A DNA stretch of 64,000 bases from Sphingobacterium sp. N143 (GCF_030325625.1 NZ_JACAIS010000001.1:682001-746000); one strand, 5' to 3'. Positions 18,250 through 27,384 are shown, counted from the stretch's first letter. Notes: a model not told the origin generated them from the sequence alone. Numbers and translations: made by a program.

Positions 18250-20460
18250 ATGTGGAAGTATACGTTAGTTTTCCTGCTTATGGCAACGATGGCGCATGGT
18301 CGTGAACGGATAACGTTAGTGGAAAAAGGTAAAAGCAATTTTGTCCTGCAATTTGACCAGAATGATCCTGTTTTGCTGAAGGCCGCACAGATAATAAATG
18401 ATTTTACCGAACAGTGTACAGGTGCCATATTTGTGTTTGGGAGCGGCAATATGTCAAAACCATCCATCATTCTGAAGCAGCTTCCAATCGACCAGACTTA
18501 TCCAGCGGATAGTTATTCGATCGCCTTTAGATCTGGTCATTTGTATATACAGGGGAGCGGGAAAGGGGTACTTTACGGTGCATATCGTTATGTTAGAACA
18601 ATTATTGGTGCCCGCAAATGGTTTACCGGAAAGGAAGATACCTTTGTTCCCAAATTAACTTCATTAGCTGTTGATGCTGACTTATCTATTTTTGCCAAAC
18701 CAAGTTTTCAGTTCCGGGAATTGTATTTTCCGGTAGAGCTGGATCAGGAATATATGGATTGGTATGGTTTGCACAATCTGGAAGAGAAGTGGGGCGCATG
18801 GGGCCATACCTTTAATAAAATTATACCTCCTGCTATTTACTTTAAAGAGCATCCTGAATACTATGCGCTCTATAATGGTACACGTCAGCCTATTCAACTT
18901 TGTCTCTCCAATGAAGCCGTGTTTGAACTCACTGTGGCATATTTTAAGGAACAGATGCTTGAAAATCCAGCGGCAGCCTACTGGTCCATTGCTCCTAATG
19001 ATGATATAGGCCATTGTACCTGTGATCGGTGTCAAGCCATCGATAAACGGGAAGGCGGACCCCAAGGATCGTTGATCCATTTTGTCAATCAGGTTGCTGC
19101 AAGATTTCCGGATAAGCAATTTACAACTTTAGCTTATGTGCAGACTGCCAATGCCCCATCTCACCTTCATGTCGCAGACAATGTTACCGTGATATTAAGT
19201 AATATAGATGCTTTTAGAAATGATGATATCCAAAAGGAAAATTCTGCGGCAATATTCAGAAGACAGCTGCGTGATTGGAAAGCTAAGGCAAAGCATATAT
19301 TTGTTTGGGATTACTTAACACAGTTTACCAACTATCTTGCTCCTTTTCCTATTCAGGGCACGATGCAGAAGAATCTTTATTATCTACAGTCGCAAGGTGT
19401 TGAAGGAGTTTTTCTACAGGGTGGAGGAACAGCTTATAGTGATATGGCCGAACTTAATGCTTATATTCTGGCCCATTTAGTTTGGGATACTGATCTTTCG
19501 GAGGAAGACTTGATTGACGAATTTGTCAACGGATATTATGGTCAAGCCGGGCCCTTCGTTAAAGCTTATCTGGTTGCCCGTAGAAATCATTTATTTAATG
19601 CATCTTCGGCCTTATCCATTTATGGCAATCCAATTGATAACAGGGCAGATTTTCTGAGTCCTAAGGCGATGGACGAATATAGCAGATTGTTGGAGAAAGC
19701 TGAGGCAGCGATCGAAGGAGACCAGCGATTGGAAAAACGGATTAGACGGATAGGGCTAGGACTGGACTATGCTTATTTACAACAGGCCCGATTTTATGGA
19801 CCGCGCCAGCATGGGATATTTGAAGAAAAGGACGGTCAATGGATCACGAGGCCCAAAGTCAAGCATAAGGTAAACAAATTCATTACAGATGTAAAAAAAA
19901 TAGGGCTAACAGAACTTGCTGAAGGTGGGCCATCACCAGATAAATATGCGCAGGAATGGGAAGATATTTTTAATACAGGCTTCCGGATTAATAAGGCTGC
20001 TAATGCCTTGGTAACGCTGAAATATCCCTTTGATACCTCATTTCCCGCAAATGGGGTTCGAACATTGACCGATAGTGTACCCGGTTACCTGGATTACAGT
20101 TATAATTGGTTATTGTGGAATGGGGATCCCATGGATATTGAACTTAATTTTAAAGATGGGCAGCAAATGGATTCCATTACTGTTAATTTCCTTCAGGATG
20201 CGAGACACTGGATCTTCGCTCCAGAGGAAGTACGTATTGCTGTTTCGATGGATGGGCGCTCTTTTCAGGAAGTATTATCAGATCGAACGGAGACCGTAGA
20301 TGAGGATTATACTGTTCAAAAAGTTAAATTCAGTGCCCAAATAGCGGGCCATGTAAAAATTGTTCGCGTATATGCCAAACCACTGAGTAAGTTACCCGTT
20401 TGGCGTCATCATCCGAGCAGGAAACCCATGATTGCCTGTGATGAAATCTGGATAGAATAA
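18250..20460 (+). CDS. Secreted DUF4838 protein, candidate carbohydrate-active enzyme
   Basis: 736 aa. A signal peptide (MWKYTLVFLLMATMAHGR) precedes an alpha-glucuronidase-N-like domain (about 20-140, GVLYGAYRYVRTIIGARKWF). The DUF4838 core (about 150-420) has WGAWGHTFNKIIPP, HPEYYALYNGTRQPIQLCLSN and the Cys-rich NDDIGHCTCDRCQAID. The C-terminal part (about 590-736) resembles a discoidin/F5-8 carbohydrate-binding domain. It starts 1 nt after the barrel gene and closes the operon. Its position equals that of PgaB (deacetylase/hydrolase) in pga operons, so processing of the exported polysaccharide is likely. No reaction is established for the family as far as I know. Confidence 0.82.
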   Translation: MWKYTLVFLLMATMAHGRERITLVEKGKSNFVLQFDQNDPVLLKAAQIINDFTEQCTGAIFVFGSGNMSKPSIILKQLPIDQTYPADSYSIAFRSGHLYIQGSGKGVLYGAYRYVRTIIGARKWFTGKEDTFVPKLTSLAVDADLSIFAKPSFQFRELYFPVELDQEYMDWYGLHNLEEKWGAWGHTFNKIIPPAIYFKEHPEYYALYNGTRQPIQLCLSNEAVFELTVAYFKEQMLENPAAAYWSIAPNDDIGHCTCDRCQAIDKREGGPQGSLIHFVNQVAARFPDKQFTTLAYVQTANAPSHLHVADNVTVILSNIDAFRNDDIQKENSAAIFRRQLRDWKAKAKHIFVWDYLTQFTNYLAPFPIQGTMQKNLYYLQSQGVEGVFLQGGGTAYSDMAELNAYILAHLVWDTDLSEEDLIDEFVNGYYGQAGPFVKAYLVARRNHLFNASSALSIYGNPIDNRADFLSPKAMDEYSRLLEKAEAAIEGDQRLEKRIRRIGLGLDYAYLQQARFYGPRQHGIFEEKDGQWITRPKVKHKVNKFITDVKKIGLTELAEGGPSPDKYAQEWEDIFNTGFRINKAANALVTLKYPFDTSFPANGVRTLTDSVPGYLDYSYNWLLWNGDPMDIELNFKDGQQMDSITVNFLQDARHWIFAPEEVRIAVSMDGRSFQEVLSDRTETVDEDYTVQKVKFSAQIAGHVKIVRVYAKPLSKLPVWRHHPSRKPMIACDEIWIE

Positions 20461-20539
20461 TGTCAACTATCCGTGTTATTTCATGCTGTGGATATTGTGC
20501 TACAATAATTTATATATCACTATAATATTATATAGAAAA

Positions 20540-20560
20540 TAGTTAAATTAGAGTTAACTA
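20540..20560 (+). promoter_or_regulatory. Inverted repeat upstream of aqpZ
   Basis: TAGTTAA-N7-TTAACTA, a perfect 7-bp dyad centred about 30 nt before the aqpZ ATG in an A+T-rich leader. It could be an operator or a weak 5' mRNA stem. Confidence 0.35.
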
Positions 20561-20578
20561 AATTATAAACAGATTCAT

Positions 20579-21295
20579 ATGGAAATTAAAACATCTTCAA
20601 AGTTTGTTGCTGAACTAATTGGAACATTTGGTTTAGTACTTTTTGGTTGTGGAGCAGCCGCTATTGCCGGAGCCAATACGATGGGGGGGCTTTCAGGTTT
20701 AGGCCTACTGGGAATTGCGGTAGCCTTTGGCCTTTCTGTCGTTGTATTTGCTTACGCTATCGGAGGAATTTCGGGCTGCCATATTAATCCTGCGGTGACC
20801 ATAGGCGTGTTATTGGCCGGAAGAATGTCTGTAAAAGATGCAGTGATTTATATTATTGCCCAGTTTATCGGTGCACTTTTAGGAGCATTTGTACTGCAAC
20901 AGATTTTAAATGGACAGTTGGCAGGTTTCTCCGCAGGGGAATGGGCTTATGGAGCGAATGGATGGGGAAAAGGTTATCAAAATGAATATGGTACGGCCTC
21001 TGCTTTCATGATCGAAGCCGTCTTGACTTTCATCTTCCTTTTCGTCATATTGGCGACAACTTCTAAAGTAGGAAATGGAACAATGGCGGGATTGGCTATT
21101 GGGTTTACATTACTGTTGATCCACTTGGTTGCGATACCTGTTACCGGAACGTCTGTTAATCCGGCACGTTCATTCGGGCCAGCAATCCTTGCCGGTGGGC
21201 AGGCTTTATCACAACTGTGGTTGTTTATTGTTGCACCAATTGTTGGAGCTGCAGTTGCCGCTGGCGTATGGAGAGCTTTGGAACCTAAAGAATAA
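20579..21295 (+). CDS. aqpZ: Aquaporin Z-like MIP channel
   Basis: 238 aa, inner membrane, six TM helices. Both half-helix signatures are present: HINPAVTIG in the first repeat and TSVNPARSFGPA in the second. The arginine after the second NPA belongs to the selectivity filter. The sequence EYGTASAFMIEAVLTFIFLF and an N-terminus ELIGTFGLVLFGCGAA match bacterial water-selective AqpZ rather than GlpF. Length is typical. It is monocistronic, ending at the strong hairpin at 21305-21358. Confidence 0.93.
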   Translation: MEIKTSSKFVAELIGTFGLVLFGCGAAAIAGANTMGGLSGLGLLGIAVAFGLSVVVFAYAIGGISGCHINPAVTIGVLLAGRMSVKDAVIYIIAQFIGALLGAFVLQQILNGQLAGFSAGEWAYGANGWGKGYQNEYGTASAFMIEAVLTFIFLFVILATTSKVGNGTMAGLAIGFTLLLIHLVAIPVTGTSVNPARSFGPAILAGGQALSQLWLFIVAPIVGAAVAAGVWRALEPKE

Positions 21296-21304
21296 ATTGA
21301 TTTA

Positions 21305-21358
21305 TCTATAAAGTAAAGAAGGCGAAGATTAACATCTTCGCCTTCTTTACTTTATAGA
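21305..21358. terminator. Very long perfect bidirectional terminator hairpin
   Basis: 25 consecutive base pairs (21305-21329 with 21334-21358) around a 4-nt TAAC loop, with core arms GAAGGCGAAGAT/ATCTTCGCCTTC. It lies between the convergent aqpZ and threonine aldolase genes. Confidence 0.85.
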
Positions 21359-21374
21359 ATAGCATTAGCTCCTA

Positions 21375-22415
21375 TTATGGTTGTGACACAGTCGCATGCT
21401 TCAGGTCATTAATAAACGCATTGACTTTGTTTTCTTCCGTTGCCCAGGATGTAATTATACGGATTGCATCATGATTCGTATCGATATTTTTCCATATATA
21501 AAATTGATAGTTTTTGCTCAGTTGATCAATGACCTTCTTGGGAAGAATTGGGAAAATCTGATTTGTGGTAGACTCCGTTAGAAAGGAATACCCTTTTTCC
21601 TGAATAGTTTTTGTGATAAGCATCGCCAACTTATTGGCTTTTCTGGCCAGCTCGAAATAGAGATCATCTTTAAAAAGTTCCAAAAATTGAATGGAAAGTA
21701 TGCGGCCCTTGGCCAACATAGCCCCTTTTTGTTTAATGGCATACTCAAAATCCATGGCTAGGTCAGATTGACTGAAGACCACAGCTTCACCCAATAGGGC
21801 TCCATTTTTGGTACCACCGATGTAAAAGACGTCAGTATATTTGGCAATATCTTCAAGCGTTAGGTCACTATTATAGGCAGTAAGTGCATGGCCTAATCGT
21901 GCCCCGTCCAGGTAAAGTAATAAATTATAGGACTGACAGCATTGATATAACTTTCTTAGTTCATCAAGTGTATAAATGGTACCAATTTCCGTGGAGTTCG
22001 AAATATAAACCATTCGGGGTTTTACCACATGAGGGGCCAGGGCATATTCATGTAAGACCGCAATCACATCATTGGGGCTTAATTTTCCATTTATTGTTTC
22101 CACAGCGATAACTTTATGGCCCGTTGATTCAATAGCCCCGGTTTCATTGGCATATATATGCCCAGTCTTTGCACTTATTACAGCCTCATGTACACGTAAT
22201 AGGAATGAAATAACCAGTAAATTAGTTTGTGTACCACCTGATATAAAGTGGATGACTGCATTGGGGGCACCTAATCTTTCTTTTAATAGCGTTTTAGCTT
22301 GCTGGGCATATTCATCATCACCATAGCCCGGCTGCTGTTCGAAATTTGTTTCGATGAGCTTGTCTAGAATACGGGGATGTGCCCCTTCTGAATAATCGTT
22401 TTTGAAGTTATACAT
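21375..22415 (-). CDS. ltaE: Low-specificity threonine aldolase
   Basis: 346 aa from ATG 22415. A PLP enzyme of the beta-eliminating lyase family cleaving threonine or allo-threonine to glycine and acetaldehyde. YNFKNDYSEGAHPRIL is the N-terminal family motif, HVYANETGAIES-like HIYANETGAIES and LDGARLGHA are active-site segments, and YIGGTKNGALLGEAVV carries the PLP lysine. An ATG at 22439 would add eight residues (MDKSSTTI) with no better ribosome site; the internal start matches relatives better. Transcribed alone. Confidence 0.9.
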   Translation of the reverse strand: MYNFKNDYSEGAHPRILDKLIETNFEQQPGYGDDEYAQQAKTLLKERLGAPNAVIHFISGGTQTNLLVISFLLRVHEAVISAKTGHIYANETGAIESTGHKVIAVETINGKLSPNDVIAVLHEYALAPHVVKPRMVYISNSTEIGTIYTLDELRKLYQCCQSYNLLLYLDGARLGHALTAYNSDLTLEDIAKYTDVFYIGGTKNGALLGEAVVFSQSDLAMDFEYAIKQKGAMLAKGRILSIQFLELFKDDLYFELARKANKLAMLITKTIQEKGYSFLTESTTNQIFPILPKKVIDQLSKNYQFYIWKNIDTNHDAIRIITSWATEENKVNAFINDLKHATVSQP

Positions 22416-22603
22416 AATCGTTGTGGAGGATTTATCCATCTATAGCTTATATGACGTTAAATGTACGCATACCATCTTATTTTTTTGTCTTTGGATAAAA
22501 AATAAGATTTAATTTGCTGATATATATGTTCCTGCTGAACATTCAAGTAAGTTATACCCAGAAACGTTGAGGTATATGGACAGGATTGGCCCTAATACGG
22601 TTA

Positions 22604-23938
22604 TTACTTTAAGAAATCTGCATACCAGTGCCCGGAAGATTTAATGATGCGCTGCTGATTTTGAAAATCGACATACACTAACCCAAATCGCGGCCGATAG
22701 CCTTCAGCCCATTCAAAATTGTCCAAAAATGTCCATACGAAGTAACCCTTTATATTTACTCCTTCTTGTTTTGCTCTATATACTTGCTTTATAGCGTCTT
22801 GTAGGTAAGATACTCTTTTGGGGTCATCTACTTGACCATGCAGGATCTGATCTGGAAAAGCAGCGCCATTTTCAGTGATGATGATCGGAGGTAGATTGGT
22901 GTAGGTACTAAATTTCTTTAATACATGATAGATAGAAGCCGGATATACTTCCCAGTTCATGTCTGTCATGTCAACATTACGCTCTTTGGCTGTAACGATT
23001 TTTGCCTGAAGGTAGGGCACAAACATGGCATACCGTATCATTTCACGTGTATAATTTTGAAGCCCAATAAAATCCATATCACATTTTAAATCATTTTCAT
23101 CATTGCACTTGATGTATTTTTCAATTCTATTGAGAATTTTGATTTCCTGCGTGGGGTATCCCATGCCTAACAAGGGTTCAATGAATAGTCTATTCAGTAA
23201 TACATCTGCTTTTTTTGCCGCGAGGATATCTCTTTCTTTTGTTGTAAATGGTTCCACATGTGAGCATGAAAAGGTTGTCCCCACCTGGCTATCTGGAAGT
23301 AAAGATTTGATCGTCCTAGCTCCATGTGCCTGTGCGAGTGCAGCATGATGGGCTGCAGCCAAAAAGTTGCCCAGGCCTTTTCTTTCTGGGGCATGTACCC
23401 CAAAAAAATAACCAGCAGCCGTAAATACTGTTGGCTCATTGAGCACCATCCAATGCTTCACGCGATCACCATAACTGCGAATGCATCGTTCAACGAATTC
23501 ACCGAACCATTCCTTGACATCACGATTCACCCAACCCCCTTTTTTCTCCAGGGCATGGGGAAGATCCCAATGATATAGTGTTATCCATGGAATAATATCC
23601 AGCTCAAGTGAAAGGTCAATAAGGCGATTGTAGAAATCGATTCCCTGTGGATTAGAAGGTCCAATACCCTGTGGTAATATACGGCTCCACGATAATGAAA
23701 ATCTATAATTAGGGATATTCATCCCTTTCATCAGGTATAAATCCTGTACATAGCGATTGTAGAAATCACAGGCATCGTTGCCATGCTGATTTTTAAAAAT
23801 GCGATTCTTTTTTTGTACAAAAATATCCCAAATAGATGGGCCTTTGCCATGTTGATTATGTGCCCCTTCGATTTGATAAGCAGCAGTAGACACGCCCCAG
23901 ATGAAATCTTTGCCAAAGGCATCTTTGGTTAAATGCAT
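22604..23938 (-). CDS. Glycoside hydrolase family 1 beta-glucosidase
   Basis: 444 aa, no signal peptide, so cytoplasmic. The acid/base motif is MVLNEPTVF and the nucleophile motif IIITENGAAF. FIWGVSTAAYQIEGAHNQHG is the N-terminal GH1 signature, and GYFVWTFLDNFEWAEGY lines the sugar site. Full length for GH1. It hydrolyses beta-glucosides or similar oligosaccharides after import. No transporter or susCD pair is adjacent, so its physiological substrate is unclear. Confidence 0.93.
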   Translation of the reverse strand: MHLTKDAFGKDFIWGVSTAAYQIEGAHNQHGKGPSIWDIFVQKKNRIFKNQHGNDACDFYNRYVQDLYLMKGMNIPNYRFSLSWSRILPQGIGPSNPQGIDFYNRLIDLSLELDIIPWITLYHWDLPHALEKKGGWVNRDVKEWFGEFVERCIRSYGDRVKHWMVLNEPTVFTAAGYFFGVHAPERKGLGNFLAAAHHAALAQAHGARTIKSLLPDSQVGTTFSCSHVEPFTTKERDILAAKKADVLLNRLFIEPLLGMGYPTQEIKILNRIEKYIKCNDENDLKCDMDFIGLQNYTREMIRYAMFVPYLQAKIVTAKERNVDMTDMNWEVYPASIYHVLKKFSTYTNLPPIIITENGAAFPDQILHGQVDDPKRVSYLQDAIKQVYRAKQEGVNIKGYFVWTFLDNFEWAEGYRPRFGLVYVDFQNQQRIIKSSGHWYADFLK

Positions 23939-24238
23939 TGATCGAAATATAATGATCGGTGGTGAAAAACCGATTTTTATAATAATTAAGTTTTATGGAA
24001 TCTAAGCGGTGAATAGAATGAACTGAACCGGCCTAAAAAGATTCTGAATATAACCCTCTGGAAAAAATAGCTGATTGTTTTCATAATTAATACGTTAAGT
24101 CCATTAATTATTTGCTTATAAAGCTACTGAACGCATATGAACTAGTTGTAAATTATATATTAAATATTGCGCAGGTTTTTTGATGAAATTTAATATTATA
24201 TCCGTTTTTTATGAATAATCAAGTAAGGCTAGTCCGCA
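23939..24238. other. Gene-free A+T-rich interval
   Basis: 300 nt upstream of the GH1 gene and downstream of the SIMPL gene. I see no frame, RNA gene or convincing hairpin; it probably holds the GH1 promoter. Confidence 0.5.
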
Positions 24239-24964
24239 TTATTCTATTTCAAACTCCGTATAAATGGTCCGTTTGAACTCGAGAACTTCAGGGCTAATTT
24301 TAAAGCCTTCACCACCATACGCTTTATTGAATGTTTCTAATGCCATCCCGGTCCGAAAGGCTGCTGGTTCATTCGAAGCACTACCATCATTAGAAAGATA
24401 GAGCAGTTTTCCAATTTTTATATCTGCTCTTGATGCTAATTTCTGGGCAGATTTTAACGCATCATCATAGGCGATTAAGTCCGCTTCCCTTAATATGCTA
24501 TCAGCTTTGGAGTGGGCAAATGAAATAGAACCTATGCCACTGATTTTTGTTTCCAACAATTTGCTGGTTAACTCGGTGAACTTGGATAGATCGTGCAAGA
24601 CGAAATCTATGGTCTGCTGGGCCTGATAACCCACAAATTTACTTGTATTGCCGATATACTGATAATCTTTGTTGGCGGAAACACTACTTGTTTTAATATC
24701 TTCTTTTTTATTGCCGTACTTTTGAAGTATGCCGATAACACTATCTACAGTGGACTGTGTTTCACGTACGGCATCGACCATCCTTGGCTTGGTGAATGCT
24801 GTATTTATTGTCAGTGTCACCTGGTCGGGCATCACTCTAATTTTTCCTTCGCCACTTACACGTATTCGATCCTGATTGTAATTGGATATAACAGATTGGC
24901 AAGATACAGACAATAATAAAGTCCCGCTTGCGAGTAGGGGTAATAAGAATGTTTTTTTTCTCAT
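24239..24964 (-). CDS. SIMPL (DUF541) domain lipoprotein
   Basis: 241 aa. A lipoprotein signal with lipobox LSVSC (Cys22) anchors it in the envelope. The SIMPL domain follows: IRVSGEGKIRVMPDQVTLTI at the start, then VGYQAQQTIDFVLHD and the ending FKRTIYTEFEIE. SIMPL-domain proteins are periplasmic or outer-membrane, of poorly defined role, often linked to stress resistance. It is adjacent to an ECF sigma factor gene on the same strand but separated by the terminator at 25079-25111. Confidence 0.85.
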   Translation of the reverse strand: MRKKTFLLPLLASGTLLLSVSCQSVISNYNQDRIRVSGEGKIRVMPDQVTLTINTAFTKPRMVDAVRETQSTVDSVIGILQKYGNKKEDIKTSSVSANKDYQYIGNTSKFVGYQAQQTIDFVLHDLSKFTELTSKLLETKISGIGSISFAHSKADSILREADLIAYDDALKSAQKLASRADIKIGKLLYLSNDGSASNEPAAFRTGMALETFNKAYGGEGFKISPEVLEFKRTIYTEFEIE

Positions 24965-25078
24965 AACGATGAAGTTTAATTGTTCCTTCGTGGTGACTTT
25001 TAACTCTAATATAATAAATTATTGAATAGTATTCCCGTTCATATTCAAAGTATTTTAGGCGGAGCATATAGGAAATAA

Positions 25079-25111
25079 AAAAAGCAGAATGCCAAAGGCG
25101 TTCCGCTTTTT
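25079..25111 (-). terminator. Terminator of the first ECF sigma gene
   Basis: An imperfect 15-position hairpin (AAAAAGCAGAATGCC/GGCGTTCCGCTTTTT, one mismatch and one G-T pair) with a 3-nt loop and T-run on the minus strand, 22 nt after the sigma-factor stop. Confidence 0.75.
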
Positions 25112-25132
25112 AAATAAATGGTTTATTATTTT

Positions 25133-25639
25133 TTAATAAATACTTTTTGAATACGTTTTGAGCTGCTTTTGAAGAGATTTTCTGGCCATATGAATACGTG
25201 TTTTTACGGTTCCTTCAGGAATTTGTAACTGTTCGGCAATTTCATAGTATTTAAAGCCCTCTAGAAACATGGCAAATGCATTGTAATAATCATTTGATAA
25301 GTTGTTCAGTGCCTGTTGAATATCTGCAGCAACAAAATTATTTTCTCCCCGATTACCTGTCACGTCATTCATATTATTTGTATGAGCATATTCATGACGG
25401 TAGTTTTCCAATCGCTTGTTACGGGTATACTGGTTGATATAGGTATTTTTCATAATAATGTATAACCAGGACATTAATTTTGGATGCTTTAGAAACTTTT
25501 CTATGGAAGACAAGGAACGAACCATAGTTTCTTGAACCAGATCTTCTCTTTCATCTGGATCATTGGTGAATTGTGCTGCCAGATATTTTAATGTAGGTCT
25601 TTTTTCCTTAAACAGTTGATTGATTGTCGTATTTTCCAT
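25133..25639 (-). CDS. ECF RNA polymerase sigma factor (copy 1)
   Basis: 168 aa. Region 2 includes LAAQFTNDPDEREDLVQETM and PKLMSWLYIIMKNTYINQY. Region 4 includes FLEGFKYYEIAEQLQIPEGTVKTRIHMAR with the helix-turn-helix. It directs RNA polymerase to a stress-type promoter set. It is a clear paralogue of the factor at 39822-40322 over the full length. No anti-sigma gene is adjacent, unlike most ECF loci. Its promoter region resembles that of the paralogue (25693-25721). Confidence 0.92.
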   Translation of the reverse strand: MENTTINQLFKEKRPTLKYLAAQFTNDPDEREDLVQETMVRSLSSIEKFLKHPKLMSWLYIIMKNTYINQYTRNKRLENYRHEYAHTNNMNDVTGNRGENNFVAADIQQALNNLSNDYYNAFAMFLEGFKYYEIAEQLQIPEGTVKTRIHMARKSLQKQLKTYSKSIY

Positions 25640-26010
25640 ATTATCAAATTTTAAGTATCTATTCGTGTAAAGCTTATTCGTTAAAGCTTACTACAATTAA
25701 GATGCTAGAAAAAATAGACAAGAAGAAAGTAAGTTAATCAGTAAATATGGCTAATTTCTGGTTTTTTGTAATGTAATTAATTTATAATAAGTGTTTTATG
25801 TTTTGTTTTTACATGTTTTTAGAGCGGTTATTGGGGATAGGTAAGGTGTTTTTTACTTAAACAACAAGTGTTTTCCTTTGTTAAAACCCCCCTTTATCCC
25901 GATGCTCCCGTATTTATACGTAGTACTGTAAATCATACATCCAAGATCAGCCTGTGATCAATTTTTAAAAACTGTTCAGGGCTGATAATGGTTATTATCT
26001 AAAGTATGAA
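25640..26010. other. Intergenic region between ECF sigma and pseudo-kinase genes
   Basis: 371 nt. The sigma-factor promoter lies at 25693-25721. ATACGTAGT at about 25916-25924 also occurs near 40436-40444, upstream of the second sigma gene, but at a different distance. Nothing else is evident. Confidence 0.4.
25693..25721 (-). promoter_or_regulatory. Candidate promoter of ECF sigma copy 1
   Basis: On the minus strand TTG (25721-25719) is followed by 19 nt, including CTAGCATC, and then TAATTGT. This fits the Bacteroidota -33/-7 spacing. The 16-nt core at 25693-25708 matches 13 positions of the sequence at 40369-40384 upstream of the paralogous gene. Confidence 0.5.
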
Positions 26011-26718
26011 ATGAAAAACATTATGGGGGACGAAAATAAGGATATTTATATCGATCAATCACATGAGGAGCGGAGGTCAAATGCACATCGGCAATGGGAA
26101 GACAGCCAAGAAGACTTTTATAAATCCATTATAAGAAACCAACAGGATGACATCGGGCGGATAGGGCGTTATTTTCGCGATGAGCTGGCCCAAGAATTAT
26201 ATGGCATGCGGATTTCATTACAGAATTTTACCAATCTGTACGGCGATTTTGAGGAATTACGCAGTTTACGCGACTCATTGGCAAATCTGGTGATAGAGTT
26301 ACGAAACAAGGCCGTATTGCTATATAACCCTTTATTGAGTGATCTAGGGATTTTTCATGCCATCGATGAGGTCATTGCATCATATAAACAAAGATTGGGG
26401 CTGACCATTGATATTATTCTTGACCCCCATTTGAAAGAATTGCATCATTATATTCAGGTCCAACTTTTTAAATTATTAACAGCACTATTTGAATACCTAA
26501 AAGATGAGATGTCTACTCAAACAGTTTCAATTTCCGTTCAGCTTATCGATTTTTCGGTATTTATCAAAATACTGCCTTATTTTCAGCAGGAAAGGATTGC
26601 ACAAAACACTAAAAGTATCGAAAAACCAATGCGGCTTCTTAAAATTGTGGAGCTTTACAATGCTCGGATCATTAGCCATACACTGGAAAAAGGTATTTTA
26701 CTTCAATTAACTATTTAA
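26011..26718 (+). CDS. Degenerate HisKA_3-type histidine kinase (pseudo-kinase)
   Basis: 235 aa, soluble. The segment IGRYFRDELAQELYGMRISL aligns with the H box of NarX/DegS-type kinases (typically ARELHDELGQ), but Arg56 stands where the phosphoacceptor His should be. PLLSDLGIFHAIDEVIASYK matches the following HisKA_3 helices. The ATPase-like region (about 145-235) lacks the N-box Asn (FKLLTALFEYLKD) and the glycine-rich ATP-lid motifs. It therefore should neither bind ATP nor autophosphorylate. It starts 9 nt before the response regulator gene, so the two form an operon; it may act as a phosphatase, sequestering partner or dimer scaffold for that regulator. Confidence 0.75.
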   Translation: MKNIMGDENKDIYIDQSHEERRSNAHRQWEDSQEDFYKSIIRNQQDDIGRIGRYFRDELAQELYGMRISLQNFTNLYGDFEELRSLRDSLANLVIELRNKAVLLYNPLLSDLGIFHAIDEVIASYKQRLGLTIDIILDPHLKELHHYIQVQLFKLLTALFEYLKDEMSTQTVSISVQLIDFSVFIKILPYFQQERIAQNTKSIEKPMRLLKIVELYNARIISHTLEKGILLQLTI

Positions 26719-26727
26719 ATAAAAATA

Positions 26728-27384
26728 ATGATAAAAATTCTATTGGTCGAAGACCATATGGTAGTTCGTAACGGTATTAAATTGCTTTTAGAGTCTCAAG
26801 ATGGCTTTGAAGTTGTCGGAGAAGCTTCTAATGGCATGGAGGCCCTTGATTATTTGAAAAACAACCCGGCCCCGAATATTGTGTTGACTGATATTAGCAT
26901 GGATGAGATGGATGGGCTTAAGCTTTTACAGATTCTGCATAAGGAGTATGACAGCATTAAAGTAGTTATTCTTTCTATGTTAAACCAAATCAACTATGTT
27001 CTTGAGGCTTTCGAATATGGTCTTATGGGCTACTTGGTAAAAAATGTCGGTTATAATGAGCTGCTCTTTGCGCTTAATCACATCGCAAATGGTGGGCGGT
27101 ACATGAGTGAAGAAATCTCCATGCTACTTTTGCATCAAGTGCGTTCTGGTCAATATAATGGAAAAGATAGAATGAAACTGCCGATAGATGTGGATCTTTC
27201 TGAGCGTGAACTGGAAGTACTAAAATTGATTGCTGAAGGATATACAAATATAGAAATTGCGGATAAGATATTTTTAAGCAAACGTACGGTGGAAGGGCAC
27301 CGGCAGAATTTAATTGAAAAAGCTGGGGTGAAAAATACAGCCCATTTGGTGAAATTTGCTTTCGAACATGGTATTTTGAACTAG
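26728..27384 (+). CDS. LuxR/NarL-type response regulator (copy 2)
   Basis: 218 aa. The receiver begins KILLVEDHMVVRNGIKLLLE, with Asp55 as phosphoacceptor in VLTDISMDEMDG. The LuxR helix-turn-helix has LSERELEVLKLIAEGYTNIE and LSKRTVEGHRQNLIEK. It is nearly the same protein as the regulator at 8867-9532, with conserved recognition helix, so both may bind the same DNA sites. It is cotranscribed with the upstream pseudo-kinase, whose missing catalytic residues mean that phosphate must come from elsewhere, for example the PAS kinases in this window. Confidence 0.92.
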   Translation: MIKILLVEDHMVVRNGIKLLLESQDGFEVVGEASNGMEALDYLKNNPAPNIVLTDISMDEMDGLKLLQILHKEYDSIKVVILSMLNQINYVLEAFEYGLMGYLVKNVGYNELLFALNHIANGGRYMSEEISMLLLHQVRSGQYNGKDRMKLPIDVDLSERELEVLKLIAEGYTNIEIADKIFLSKRTVEGHRQNLIEKAGVKNTAHLVKFAFEHGILN

